Shown one piece after another: positions 23,462 through 31,295 of a DNA stretch of 64,000 nt; position 1 is the stretch's first letter; every line of letters begins with the position of its first letter. Both the position numbers and the translations under genes were made by a program. The stretch spans positions 310,001 through 374,000 of the forward strand of contig NZ_VMSJ01000001.1 in the NCBI RefSeq assembly GCF_007713705.1. The letters run 5' to 3'. This stretch comes from Salinicoccus cyprini. GTDB taxonomy: Bacteria > Bacillota > Bacilli > Staphylococcales > Salinicoccaceae. The notes under the pieces were generated by a model that ran no database searches, was not told the origin of the DNA, and was given only the letters and a program-made list of their open reading frames with translations.

Positions 23462-24793
23462 TTACTGGTTTCTTGCTCTGAGTCTGAACAGTACGGCTGA
23501 GAGCAGTGCGATACCAGCAATGATGCTGATCAATAGTGCGTTGTTCTGCTCTGGAGCCATTGCGGTATTCGGCATTTCTTCAGGCATTTCGGACATGAAC
23601 ATGTCTGGCATTTGTGTCACGATTGCACTGGCGAGCCCTTTACTTGGATTGAACATGTGATGATATGCTTCGCGAGTCTGGTCATATGCGACTTCATAAT
23701 CACCGCTGGAGTAGGCATCGAATGCACCGATCAGCTGGTTGACGTGCATTTCGAGTCCTTCTGCAAGCGCGTCACTTGCCAGGTTGCCTTCTGTTGCTGT
23801 TTCCATGAATTTCGAGAATTCTTCTTTATACATATTGAGATTATTCAGTGCTTCTTCCTGTGCAGCTGTGTCTTCTGCAGCTGTGGCATTAACGTAGTCG
23901 ACGAAGTAGCCGATATGCTCAGCCCACATTGCTTTAAACTGCTGTCCGGCTTCTTCACCGTAGACACCTGTAACTGCTTCTGTCAGACCTTGTGTGTTGT
24001 TGCTTAAAGCTTGGGCGGATGCTTCGAAGTCCTCAGCGCCGTCAATGCCGTTCTGCATGGCCATGGCTGCAAGGCCAGCGTGTTCACTGAACAGGTAGTT
24101 CAGATCGGAACGGAGGTCAGCTGCTTTTGTTGCTGGATCCGTGTTATTGAACTGATCCGGGAACTGGTCGGCAATGGCTGTAGAAAGTCCTTTACTCACC
24201 ATGTACATGTGGTGGATTGCTTCTCTTTCATACTGGTAGGCTGTTTCATAGTCGCCCATGACGTACGCATCAAAGGCACCGATCAGCTGGTTGACGTGCA
24301 TCTGCAGACCGTCTGCCAATGCACCTGCTTCAAGGCGTTCATCGGTTGCTGTTTCAAGGAACTGGGAGAAGTCCTGGCGATACTGTGCAAGTTCATTCAG
24401 TGCAGTTTCCTTGGCACCTTCATCACCTGCAGCTGTCGCGTTTACATAATCAACAAAGTAGCCGATGTGTTCGCTCCACATTGTCTTGAATTGCTGTCCG
24501 GCTTCTTCACCGTATACAGAGCCGATTGTGCTGGAAAGTTCGTCCGTGTTCTCACTCAATGCAGCGGCACTTTCTTCGAAATCTTCTGCACCGTCAGCAC
24601 CTTTTCTCATTGTTTCGACTGCGAGGAAGGCGTGCTCACTGAGTAGATGATCCAGTGTCGATCTGAGTTCTGCGGCTTCAGTGTCTACAGTCACCATCAT
24701 CTCTTCCTGGTGAGTATCGGCCTGTGCAAGACCCGCATTCGTTGCGAGTAGAGCTGCTGCTGTCGGTACGACAAGCAATTTCTTGAAATCCAT
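23462..24793 (-). CDS. Duplicated helical cell-wall protein with MPNTA sorting signal
   Basis: 443 residues. Signal peptide 1-25 (cleavage after AQA). Two homologous helical modules (about 41-212 and 226-395) each contain SEHA, EHIGYFVDYVNATAA, MHVNQLIGAFDAY and HHM, so four to five histidines recur at matching places. The C-terminus is a classic sorting signal: MPNTA at 407-411, a hydrophobic helix of about 18 residues and the tail RLRARNQ. Such LPxTA-like signals are recognised by class D/F-type sortases, and one lies at 26303-27007. The conserved His/Met/Glu pattern suggests metal or haem binding (inference). AAAGGAG is upstream of ATG 24793, and the promoter motif is shared with the sortase gene. 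Confidence 0.75.
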   Translation of the reverse strand: MDFKKLLVVPTAAALLATNAGLAQADTHQEEMMVTVDTEAAELRSTLDHLLSEHAFLAVETMRKGADGAEDFEESAAALSENTDELSSTIGSVYGEEAGQQFKTMWSEHIGYFVDYVNATAAGDEGAKETALNELAQYRQDFSQFLETATDERLEAGALADGLQMHVNQLIGAFDAYVMGDYETAYQYEREAIHHMYMVSKGLSTAIADQFPDQFNNTDPATKAADLRSDLNYLFSEHAGLAAMAMQNGIDGAEDFEASAQALSNNTQGLTEAVTGVYGEEAGQQFKAMWAEHIGYFVDYVNATAAEDTAAQEEALNNLNMYKEEFSKFMETATEGNLASDALAEGLEMHVNQLIGAFDAYSSGDYEVAYDQTREAYHHMFNPSKGLASAIVTQMPDMFMSEMPEEMPNTAMAPEQNNALLISIIAGIALLSAVLFRLRARNQ

Positions 24794-24827
24794 TCAAAAT
24801 CACACTCCTTTGTTTTGTTTACACCCT

Positions 24828-24857
24828 GTATACGCGGGCAGTTTTTATTTGGATCAC
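24828..24857 (-). promoter_or_regulatory. Candidate ECF-sigma promoter of the wall-protein gene
   Basis: Minus strand GTGATCC-N17-GTATAC followed by AGGG. The same bipartite motif with exactly the same spacing is found upstream of the sortase gene (27050-27079). It ends 35 bp from the start codon, consistent with a 25-30 nt leader. Confidence 0.65.
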
Positions 24858-24880
24858 TATTTTTATAAAAAAAATAAAAA

Positions 24881-24907
24881 ACCGTTCCGAAAATTTTTCG
24901 GAACGGT
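24881..24907 (-). terminator. Terminator of the sigma/anti-sigma operon
   Basis: A perfect 13-bp inverted repeat ACCGTTCCGAAAA / TTTTCGGAACGGT is followed on the minus strand by TTTTTATTTTTTTT. Confidence 0.9.
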
Positions 24908-24912
24908 CCTGT

Positions 24913-25638
24913 CTATAGTTCTGCCGACATGACGATATCGCCTTCAGGCAGCTGGTTGTGTGGGGACGGTTCGACTGTAATAGCGACCGTATCCCAGTTG
25001 ATCTCAGCTTTATCATCGAGATTGAATACGACATATCCTTTGCCTTCTTCATTTGGAACCAGGGTACCTGCACGATATGGCTTTCCTTCCTCAAGCAGCC
25101 AAACCTGATAGACCTCGTCTTCATTGAGATTGGTGAAGTTGCTGGCTTCAAGAACGAGTGTCTGGCCGTCCTCACCTTCATGCAGTGCGACCTTCGCATC
25201 CATATCGAGTGTTTCTGAAGTGGGGGACAGTGAAATCGCACTTTCTTCTTCAAGCAGCACTTCTGCAAGGTCCGCAGTCTCTTCACGACCGGCCAGCATG
25301 TAGACATTGCCGAGAACTGAAAGGAGCAGGGCAGCCGCAGCAGCGATGAACGGTACTTTGAATGATCGGTGTTTCTTTTTGATCGGTTGCACTTTCTGTT
25401 CTTGTTCCGTCGCTTCTTCGGAGAATACGTTGCCGAGTACACGGTCCTTCATGCCTTCCGGGGGATCGACAAGTGGAATTGTATCTATCAGTTCAGCATT
25501 CAGCGCCTCCCATTCAGCCAGTTCTTCCTGGCATGCTTCACATGTCTTCAGGTGCTGTTCGAATGCTGCTTTTTCTTCTGGTGCCAGCTGGTCATTATAG
25601 TAGTCGATCAGCAGATCGTATGCTTCATTATGATTCAT
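24913..25638 (-). CDS. Zinc-finger anti-sigma factor with RskA-like C-terminal domain
   Basis: 241 residues. The N-terminal anti-sigma zinc-binding (ZAS) motif is FEQHLKTCEACQ (His29, Cys33, Cys36), preceded by AYDLLIDYYNDQLAPEE. One transmembrane helix lies at about 95-116. An extracytoplasmic RskA-type domain follows (EVYQVWLLEEGKPYRAGTL, TVAITVEPS). GGGGGG lies 8 bp before ATG 25638, and the gene overlaps the sigma gene by 11 bp. It should hold the ECF sigma factor at the membrane until a signal, probably redox or envelope stress, frees it. Confidence 0.9.
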   Translation of the reverse strand: MNHNEAYDLLIDYYNDQLAPEEKAAFEQHLKTCEACQEELAEWEALNAELIDTIPLVDPPEGMKDRVLGNVFSEEATEQEQKVQPIKKKHRSFKVPFIAAAAALLLSVLGNVYMLAGREETADLAEVLLEEESAISLSPTSETLDMDAKVALHEGEDGQTLVLEASNFTNLNEDEVYQVWLLEEGKPYRAGTLVPNEEGKGYVVFNLDDKAEINWDTVAITVEPSPHNQLPEGDIVMSAEL

Positions 25639-26206
25639 CTGTTGTCCCCCCTTTCTTAACGGTTTCAATATTTTTCTTCAAATGCTGCAGTGCAAGACGG
25701 ATGCGGCTCTTTACGGTACCGATCGGCAGGTCGAGCGACTCTGCTATCTGCGAGTGTGAACATGCTCTGAAATAGAATAGAGTAATGATGCGCTGCTGCT
25801 CCCGGCTCAATCCTTCCATTGCGCGCCTTATCATTGCCTTGTCTTCTCCCGCTTCAACCGCGGCCTCGACAGGTGAGTTCTGTTCACTTTGCGTGGGATC
25901 GATGTCATCCCGTTCATCGTATTCATAGGTTTCCATTTTCTGTCGTCTTAGAACATCGATGGTGGAGTTTCTCGTCAATGTAATCAGCCAGGTGGACAGC
26001 TTGCCCTTACTTGGGTCATAGGCCCCTTTCTTACGCCATACTTTGATGAACACATCCTGCACGATCTCCTCCGACATCTCCCGGTTCGATGTCATTTTGT
26101 ATGCATAGGAAAACAGCAGTTTTTCATATCTAATGTAGAGCGATTCAAGTGCATTGCGATCCCCCGACTGAATCCGCTCGTACAGTTCCGCTTCGATCCG
26201 TGTCAT
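25628..26206 (-). CDS. ECF-type RNA polymerase sigma factor
   Basis: 192 residues. Sigma-70 region 2 is visible as YIRYEKLLFSYAYKMTSN, EIVQDVFIKVWRKK and LSTWLITLTRNSTIDVLRR. Region 4 is LSREQQRIITLFYFRACSHS followed by IAESLDLPIGTVKSRIRLAL. AAAGGAG is 6 bp before ATG 26206; the longer frame to 26290 has no ribosome binding site. It is co-transcribed with its anti-sigma factor. The flanking wall-protein and sortase genes carry an identical promoter motif that is absent from its own upstream region, so they are the best candidates for its regulon. Confidence 0.92.
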   Translation of the reverse strand: MTRIEAELYERIQSGDRNALESLYIRYEKLLFSYAYKMTSNREMSEEIVQDVFIKVWRKKGAYDPSKGKLSTWLITLTRNSTIDVLRRQKMETYEYDERDDIDPTQSEQNSPVEAAVEAGEDKAMIRRAMEGLSREQQRIITLFYFRACSHSQIAESLDLPIGTVKSRIRLALQHLKKNIETVKKGGTTDES

Positions 26207-26302
26207 AGTATTCTCCTTTGTTTGAAGTCTTCCCACTATTATATACATACAATGGAACGCGCGTGAATAAGGAATAAAAAAGAAAGCCAAGACACATGAA
26301 GT

Positions 26303-27007
26303 CTAGCTTTCCTGAGAAGGTTCCAGTTCAGTATAGACTACCCAGCGGTTTGGTGTACCGCCGACATCGTAGTTGTACGGGCCTTCGCAAGTGATCAGAT
26401 TAAGGAGGCTGCGATGCGAGTAGCCGAATATCTCCTGCACCGGTGCCTTATCGGCATCGAACAGCTGCTTGTCATATACTTTGAATGTCAGTTTTTTACC
26501 GGATTCACCATGGACAATAATCTCATCCCCAGGTTCCAGTGTATGGAGCTGCTTGAAGACACCCGGATTGACCGTGTCGTCCACATGACCGGCAATGACT
26601 GAGTTGCCTGGGGCGCCGACCTTATAGCCCGGCTCGAACCAGGATGTGTCATGCAGTGATTCCGGTACGGCCATCTCCCCATTATCCAACAGGCCCAGGT
26701 GCTTGACCGATGCATCCACATCTATGGCCGGAATTTCGATTCTTTCAGGGACGATGCCTGAACGCTCATCCTTGATGATTTCAACCTTTTCTGAAGGTGG
26801 AATCGGTTCACTCGATTTATTTTCAGAAGGCTCTGTAACCGGTTCTGCCGTCTGTTCCGATGACTCGGTCGGGGCCGCTTCCTCGCTTGATGGTTCAGAG
26901 ACAGCTCCGTCTGAAGCGACAGTGTCCTCTGTGCTGGTTTCATTGTTGTCTGCCTGACTGCCGCAGGCGGCAAGCAGGAATATCATCAGAAAAATCAAAT
27001 AGCGCAT
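26303..27007 (-). CDS. Class F-like sortase with lipoprotein signal peptide
   Basis: 234 residues. A short hydrophobic N-terminus ends in the lipobox LAAC (Cys15), followed by a Ser/Glu/Pro-rich spacer to about residue 85. The sortase domain follows, with catalytic His141 (NSVIAGHVD), Cys207 (LITCEG) and Arg221 (PNRWVVY). Most sortases are held by a transmembrane helix; this one looks lipid-anchored. AAGGAG is 9 bp before ATG 27007. It is separated from the sigma operon by 96 bp and has its own promoter, identical in motif to that of the MPNTA wall protein, which is its presumed substrate. Confidence 0.85.
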   Translation of the reverse strand: MRYLIFLMIFLLAACGSQADNNETSTEDTVASDGAVSEPSSEEAAPTESSEQTAEPVTEPSENKSSEPIPPSEKVEIIKDERSGIVPERIEIPAIDVDASVKHLGLLDNGEMAVPESLHDTSWFEPGYKVGAPGNSVIAGHVDDTVNPGVFKQLHTLEPGDEIIVHGESGKKLTFKVYDKQLFDADKAPVQEIFGYSHRSLLNLITCEGPYNYDVGGTPNRWVVYTELEPSQES

Positions 27008-27049
27008 TGTGATCCGCTCCTTTTTGTAGATTCGATTAGTATTTGCCCA

Positions 27050-27079
27050 GTATACGCAGTTTGTGCGGGATCGGATCAC
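27050..27079 (-). promoter_or_regulatory. Candidate ECF-sigma promoter of the sortase gene
   Basis: Minus strand GTGATCC-N17-GTATAC followed by TGGG, 43 bp from the ATG. Outside the two hexamer regions the sequence differs from the copy at 24828-24857, apart from a shared AACTGC inside the spacer. Confidence 0.65.
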
Positions 27080-27126
27080 ATTTTGAGATGCATTCAGCAT
27101 ACATCCGTGAACATTCTGTGTCCAAC

Positions 27127-27412
27127 GTGCACTGAGTGATTGGTTGAGTGTCAGTTGGAGGTCTAATTGTCATTCGTTGACATCACGAGCGTCAGTTGGA
27201 CGCCTAATTGTCATTTGTCGGGATCACGAGTGTCAGTTGGAGGTCTAATTGTCATTCGTCGGCATCACGAGTGTCAGTTGGAGGTCTAATTGTCATTCGT
27301 TGTCATCACGAGCGTCAGTTGGAGGTCTAATTGCCATTCGTCGGCATCACGAGTGTCAGTTGGACGCCTAATTGTCATTCGTCCACATTACGAGCGTCAA
27401 TTAACCTGTCAT
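27127..27412. repeat. Array A of 41-bp dyad repeats
   Basis: Six complete units start at 27146, 27187, 27228, 27269, 27310 and 27351, with a partial seventh at 27392; the period is exactly 41 bp. Each unit contains a dyad, CGAGTGTCAGTTGG pairing with the later CTAATTGTCATTCG (14 of 15 pairs including G-T), and a 9-bp linker such as TCGGCATCA. The left boundary (AACGTGCACTGAGTGATT) recurs at array B. It fills the gap between the divergent sortase and DinB-like genes. No gene is seen in 27080-27488. Confidence 0.9.
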
Positions 27413-27488
27413 AAATCATTTCATTGGCACATCGTCACAAATCATCTATATTAAAAGTAACAGTTTCTACATATAAGGGGGAGAACGT

Positions 27489-28010
27489 ATGAAATTTGAA
27501 CAGGAATATCTCACTGTCATCAAATCAAGGTTCCGAGAAATAAAGCGGCTGGGCGATCGTACTCTTGATCAGCTATCAAATGAAGATCTGCATTGGCAGT
27601 ATAATGAAGATTCTAATTCGGTTGCGGTGCTGGTCAAGCATCTGAGAGGAAACATGTATTCCCGATGGACGGATGTGTTCACCACGGATGGCGAGAAGCC
27701 GGATCGGAACCGGGATGATGAATTTGAGGATGATCTGCAGACAATGGAAGATGTTGAAGCAGCGTGGGAGGATGGCTGGCAGTTATTTTTCGATATACTG
27801 GATGGATTCAATGTGGAAGATCTGCTCAGAACCCAGAAAATCCGCGGCGAAGACCACATGATTCTTGATGCACTCGAACGCCAGCATTCTCATTACGCAA
27901 TGCATATCGGCCAGATGATGTTCATCGGCAAGCAGATCAAGGGGTCGGACTGGCAGTCGCTGAGCATTCCGAAAGGGCAGTCTGAACAGTATCTGAACCC
28001 TGGAAAATAA
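27489..28010 (+). CDS. DinB-like (DUF1572) putative metal-dependent protein
   Basis: 173 residues, a four-helix DinB/YfiT-like fold. Family features are the first helix ending IKRLGDRTLDQLSNEDLHW, the His-containing VAVLVKHLRGNMYSRW (likely first metal ligand), and LERQHSHYAMHIGQMMFIGK, which supplies the last two His ligands. The C-terminal SLSIPKGQSEQYL is typical of DUF1572. Members may be bacillithiol- or other thiol-dependent transferases, but the reaction is unproven. A G-rich site (GGGGGA) precedes ATG 27489. It is a single gene downstream of repeat array A. Confidence 0.85.
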   Translation: MKFEQEYLTVIKSRFREIKRLGDRTLDQLSNEDLHWQYNEDSNSVAVLVKHLRGNMYSRWTDVFTTDGEKPDRNRDDEFEDDLQTMEDVEAAWEDGWQLFFDILDGFNVEDLLRTQKIRGEDHMILDALERQHSHYAMHIGQMMFIGKQIKGSDWQSLSIPKGQSEQYLNPGK

Positions 28011-28058
28011 AGAAGCAGCATGCATGTAAGAAAAATAAGTCGAACAGCCCAATTAAAC

Positions 28059-28085
28059 GTTTCCTTTCACCGTCTGGGCGGGTAA
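28059..28085 (+). promoter_or_regulatory. SigB-like promoter of the O-methyltransferase gene
   Basis: GTTTCC-N15-GGGTAA, 33 bp before ATG 28119; weaker than the other SigB-type sites because of the 15-bp spacer. Confidence 0.45.
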
Positions 28086-28118
28086 GTGTACAGAAATCGA
28101 TTGATGGAGGTTTCTCAA

Positions 28119-28778
28119 ATGGAAGAGACATGGCGGGCAGTGGATGTTTATTTCGAGGAAAAGCTGGCGACGACGGATGAAACGATGGAGCATATTCTGA
28201 AGAAGAATGAGGAAGCAGAGATGCCGTCGATCGAAGTATCGCGTGCGCATGGCAAGATGCTTCATCTCATGGCCAAGATGGCGAAGGCAACGACAATTCT
28301 TGAAATCGGTACGCACGGTGGATTCAGTACTGTATGGCTTGCACGCGCACTGCCCGAGGAAGGTCGCATGGCAACGCTTGAAGTGAATCCGGAGCATGCC
28401 GAAATGGCAAGGGAAAATATCGAATCCGCTGGTATTTCAGCGGAAGTCGAAGTCATTGAAGGCGAGGCGCTGTCGACGCTGCCCTCAATCCTTGAAAAAG
28501 GCTACCCACGCTTTGACTTCATTTTCATTGATGCGGACAAGGAGAACAATTCCGAATATCTCGACTGGGCGCTGAAGCTGTCAAAAAAAGGCGCAACCAT
28601 CATCGTGGATAATGTGGTACGCCGCGGAAAAATCATCGAAGATACAGACGAAAAAGCAGTGCCGCAGATCCGCGACATGTTCGACCAGCTCTCGAAGGAC
28701 GACCGTATCGAGACGACTGCCATCCAGACTGTCGGCCAGAAAGGCTACGATGGATTTCTGATGGGCGTCGTAAAATAA
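28119..28778 (+). CDS. SAM-dependent O-methyltransferase (Methyltransf_3/COMT type)
   Basis: 219 residues. The SAM-binding motif I is ILEIGTHGGFSTVWLARALP, motif II holds TLEVNPEHAEMARENIE, and metal/substrate residues lie in FDFIFIDADKENNSEYLDWA and IIVDNVVRRGKI, the pattern of the cation-dependent catechol-type O-methyltransferases. GGAGG is 8 bp before ATG 28119; the earlier ATG at 28086 lies before that site. The substrate is probably a small phenolic or a tRNA/hydroxyuridine relative; it cannot be decided from sequence. Confidence 0.88.
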   Translation: MEETWRAVDVYFEEKLATTDETMEHILKKNEEAEMPSIEVSRAHGKMLHLMAKMAKATTILEIGTHGGFSTVWLARALPEEGRMATLEVNPEHAEMARENIESAGISAEVEVIEGEALSTLPSILEKGYPRFDFIFIDADKENNSEYLDWALKLSKKGATIIVDNVVRRGKIIEDTDEKAVPQIRDMFDQLSKDDRIETTAIQTVGQKGYDGFLMGVVK

Positions 28779-28782
28779 AGGA

Positions 28783-28815
28783 ACCCTGGGTGACCATTCA
28801 CCCAGGGTTTTCATC
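28783..28815. terminator. Bidirectional terminator
   Basis: AACCCTGGGTGA-CCAT-TCACCCAGGGTT followed by TTCATC; it also closes the convergent ykoF gene. Confidence 0.8.
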
Positions 28816-28821
28816 GTGCAT

Positions 28822-29412
28822 CTATTTCTTGCTTGAGGGGCTGTTCGCCGAGATGGTGAATGTCGTCGTCGTATGACTGACCACTTCCTGCACCTTGGTG
28901 AAAGCCTCCTCGATCGCACCGAATATATCATTCACTTCCCCATCCAATCGAGTGGAATAGTGGCTCGGACTGACTTCTACGCCGCGCGCCTTCGACAGGT
29001 CGATCTGCTCATAGATGACATCCATGTAGCTGGTCGTGTTCATCGGGTAGAGCGCGAACTTGCAGCCGGCCTTCTGCTGGATATCTGCAACAGCCGGTTC
29101 ATTCATGCGTTCTGCCGAAGCATCCATATACGTATCACCGGAGGAATCGCCCGGACATCCGATTGAGAATGTGCCACTCATCTCCACATGCTTTCCGGTC
29201 TTTGCCGCATGCAGATATACCGCCTTGACCACATCGAATACATGCTCGACACGTCCCCGCACACATGTTGTGACATCATCCGTATCCCGCCAGACTTTCG
29301 ACATGTCCACCGCATCCAGCGAACCCAGGATGACATCCACAAAATCATCGCTCATTACACTCAAGTTGAACTGGCAGCCTGCTATTCTTTCCGTGCCGCA
29401 TTCTGTTGCCAT
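28822..29412 (-). CDS. ykoF: YkoF-family thiamine/HMP-binding protein
   Basis: 196 residues, close to B. subtilis YkoF throughout: ECGTERIAGCQFNLSVMSDD at the start, SKVWRDTDDVTTCVRG, AVYLHAAKTGKHVEMSGTFS, IGCPGDSSGDTYM, the second domain beginning AGCKFALYPMNTTSYMDVI, and ending FTISANSPSSKK. It has a tandem ferredoxin-like fold and binds thiamine or its pyrimidine part in the cytosol. GGAGG lies 8 bp before ATG 29412. A TPP riboswitch with a terminator precedes it. In Bacillus, ykoF heads the ykoFEDC importer operon; here no ykoEDC follows. Confidence 0.93.
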   Translation of the reverse strand: MATECGTERIAGCQFNLSVMSDDFVDVILGSLDAVDMSKVWRDTDDVTTCVRGRVEHVFDVVKAVYLHAAKTGKHVEMSGTFSIGCPGDSSGDTYMDASAERMNEPAVADIQQKAGCKFALYPMNTTSYMDVIYEQIDLSKARGVEVSPSHYSTRLDGEVNDIFGAIEEAFTKVQEVVSHTTTTFTISANSPSSKK

Positions 29413-29446
29413 ACATCATACCTCCAAAGTCTGATTGAAAATAAAA

Positions 29447-29472
29447 AACTGCACTCCCCGAGGGAATGCAGC
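29447..29472 (-). terminator. Riboswitch expression-platform terminator
   Basis: CTGCATTCCC-TC-GGGGAGTGCAG on the minus strand, followed by TTTTTTATTTT, between the TPP aptamer and ykoF. Confidence 0.85.
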
Positions 29473-29497
29473 AGAGGTATGGTGCTCATACCCGCCG

Positions 29498-29580
29498 CAC
29501 TTTCCCACGCTGGTGTTATCCAGATCGGGTGTTGAGGGTCCGGAAATTCCGTCTCAGCCTTTGACAGCTCCCCTAGTGCA
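29498..29580 (-). ncRNA. TPP riboswitch (THI element) controlling ykoF
   Basis: On the minus strand the conserved THI pieces occur in order: GGGGAGC, GGCTGAGA, GACCCT, then GATCTGGATAACACCAGCG and GGGAAAG. The outer P1 helix pairs GCAC at both ends. The terminator at 29447-29472 is the expression platform, so thiamine pyrophosphate should shut off ykoF. 29600-29700 holds only the promoter region. Confidence 0.92.
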
Positions 29581-29770
29581 CATCGGTATGCAGTTTTCAT
29601 TTCACCTTCAATGATAGGGAAACCGGCGAAAAATGTAAAGCGCAACGCAATGATTTACTGAATGCGGTTCCACCGATATATTTTACAATTTTTACTTATT
29701 ATGCATATAATGGGGCGTGTTCAAAAAAATAAAGATTCTGACTATATTTCGCAGGAGAGAGGTAGAAGCA

Positions 29771-30714
29771 GTGAATATTGAAATGATAGAGGATCTACGC
29801 ATTAGAAAAGACCTTTTGACTTCTGAATGGATTATCATATCGCTCGGATTCAAGAACAGAAGGGCGCATGTTTTCAAGGTGAAGAACAATAATTTTTTCC
29901 AGAAGAAAATTAAGGATGAGATGAAGAAACTATCTGACCTTGGACATTCTACTGAGTGGCTTAAAGCCGACTTCATCATTTCGGAAGAAGAGGTGCCTTT
30001 CTCGCAAGTGCTTAGCAGTATTCAGCAGACACGCCGCAATTATATCGACTATGGCATTGCCTATGACAAGCACTATAGTCTGGCTTTCCTGCCCGAAGAA
30101 ATCAACGCGAATGCTTTTGTCAGACCAGTCCCGGGAGATAAGAAAAGAACCTGTTTGTATGTGAGAGGAATATCAATACATATTTTAAGAAGTACAAGGC
30201 CTATAAAGGCATTTATTTTCACAAAAAATACATGAATAAATCCGTGATCCGTTTTCAGACCAGAGGCTATCTCGTTGAAGGGGACAAGATGTTCGAACTG
30301 AATGCCGGAGGCAGTATGCATGGCATCAGAAAGATCGGTGGCCATCAGAAAAAGTCCGAGTATCGCAGACTGATACAGACCGCAACTCAGTATTTGAAAG
30401 TTCAGATAGACACTGACGGCAGATATGAATACGGCAAATTTCCCCATTTCGATAAACGGATTGGGTTCTATAACGTGCTCAGACATACTTCCACAACATA
30501 CTCCCTTCTTGAAGGGTTGGAGTATTTGAACGATAAAAAAGGGATAGAGTGGGCAAAACTCACAATCGACCATCTGCTTGAGAACTTCCTCTACACGGAT
30601 CCGGAAGACCCGGAATCCGCTTATATTTATGATGACACCAAGATGAAGACCAGATGCTCGAAAATCGAGAGGTGGTTGATTCGGAATACATCAATGAAAC
30701 AATGGACCGCTTGA
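29771..30714 (+). pseudogene. Frameshifted and truncated gene, family unknown
   Basis: Two open frames make one protein. Frame 1 starts at GTG 29771 (AGGAGAGAGG upstream) and reads to about codon 132 (KKRTCLYV). It then shifts near 30160 into the frame that continues NINTYFKKYKAYKGIYFHKK and on through VIRFQTRGYLVEGDKMFELN. A single missing base explains this. The second part (RLIQTATQYLKVQIDTDGRY, GFYNVLRHTSTTYSLLEGLE) looks like the beginning of an alpha/alpha-toroid carbohydrate-active or polymer-modifying domain. It stops abruptly at 30714 inside the next gene, so the C-terminus is lost as well. I cannot name the family. Confidence 0.65.
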
Positions 30715-31211
30715 AAATATATGGTTCTGTCGTCAAAGGATGCAATTTTTCAGGCAGTACATTCACAGATGCAGATTTGCTGGATGTTCATTTTATGGAT
30801 TGTGATCTGTCGAACGTCAATTTTTCCAAAGCGTCCATCCATCGGGTGGAATTCACCAACTGCAAGCTCGTCGGCAGCGGTTTTGATAAATGCTCCATTA
30901 AAAACCTGTTGTTCAAAGATTCCATATTGAATCTGGCAGTACTATCAGAAGACAAGCTCGAGAATACGCTCTTTGAAAACTGCAGAATGGGGAGTATCGA
31001 CTTCTACGACTGCAAAATGAAAAAGGTGGTATACGATGGTTGCGACCTGAATGAAGCGCGGTTTGTAGACACCCCGCTGAAAGGCATCGATATCAGTACT
31101 TCACACTTCAACACTTTTGATATCAAGCGGGAGGATCTCGAAGGGTGCATCGTTTCGAGCGCGCAGCTGCTGCAGTTTGCATCGATGCTTGGACTGGTTG
31201 TCAAAGACTGA
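30654..31211 (+). CDS. Pentapeptide-repeat protein
   Basis: 185 residues. Degenerate A(D/N)LXX-type pentapeptides fill residues 20-150: GCNFSGSTFTDADLLDVHFM, CDLSNVNF, CKLVGSGFDKCSI, CRMGSIDFYDCKM and CDLNEARF. A C-terminal cap follows (KGIDISTSHFNTFDIKREDL, then a hydrophobic dimer helix LLQFASMLGLVV) as in Qnr/MfpA-like proteins. It forms a right-handed quadrilateral beta-helix. ATG 30654 overlaps the end of the decayed upstream gene by 61 bp and has no good ribosome binding site, so the true N-terminus, or whether it was once fused to the upstream frame, is open. DNA mimicry at gyrase is possible but unproven. Confidence 0.75.
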   Translation: MLENREVVDSEYINETMDRLKIYGSVVKGCNFSGSTFTDADLLDVHFMDCDLSNVNFSKASIHRVEFTNCKLVGSGFDKCSIKNLLFKDSILNLAVLSEDKLENTLFENCRMGSIDFYDCKMKKVVYDGCDLNEARFVDTPLKGIDISTSHFNTFDIKREDLEGCIVSSAQLLQFASMLGLVVKD

Positions 31212-31295
31212 TTTTTTCCTATCAAAGCGGTCTGGATGAACAGAATTAATGGTAGAATGTAATATATGGTTAACGAATTGTGAAAGGAGGGAATC

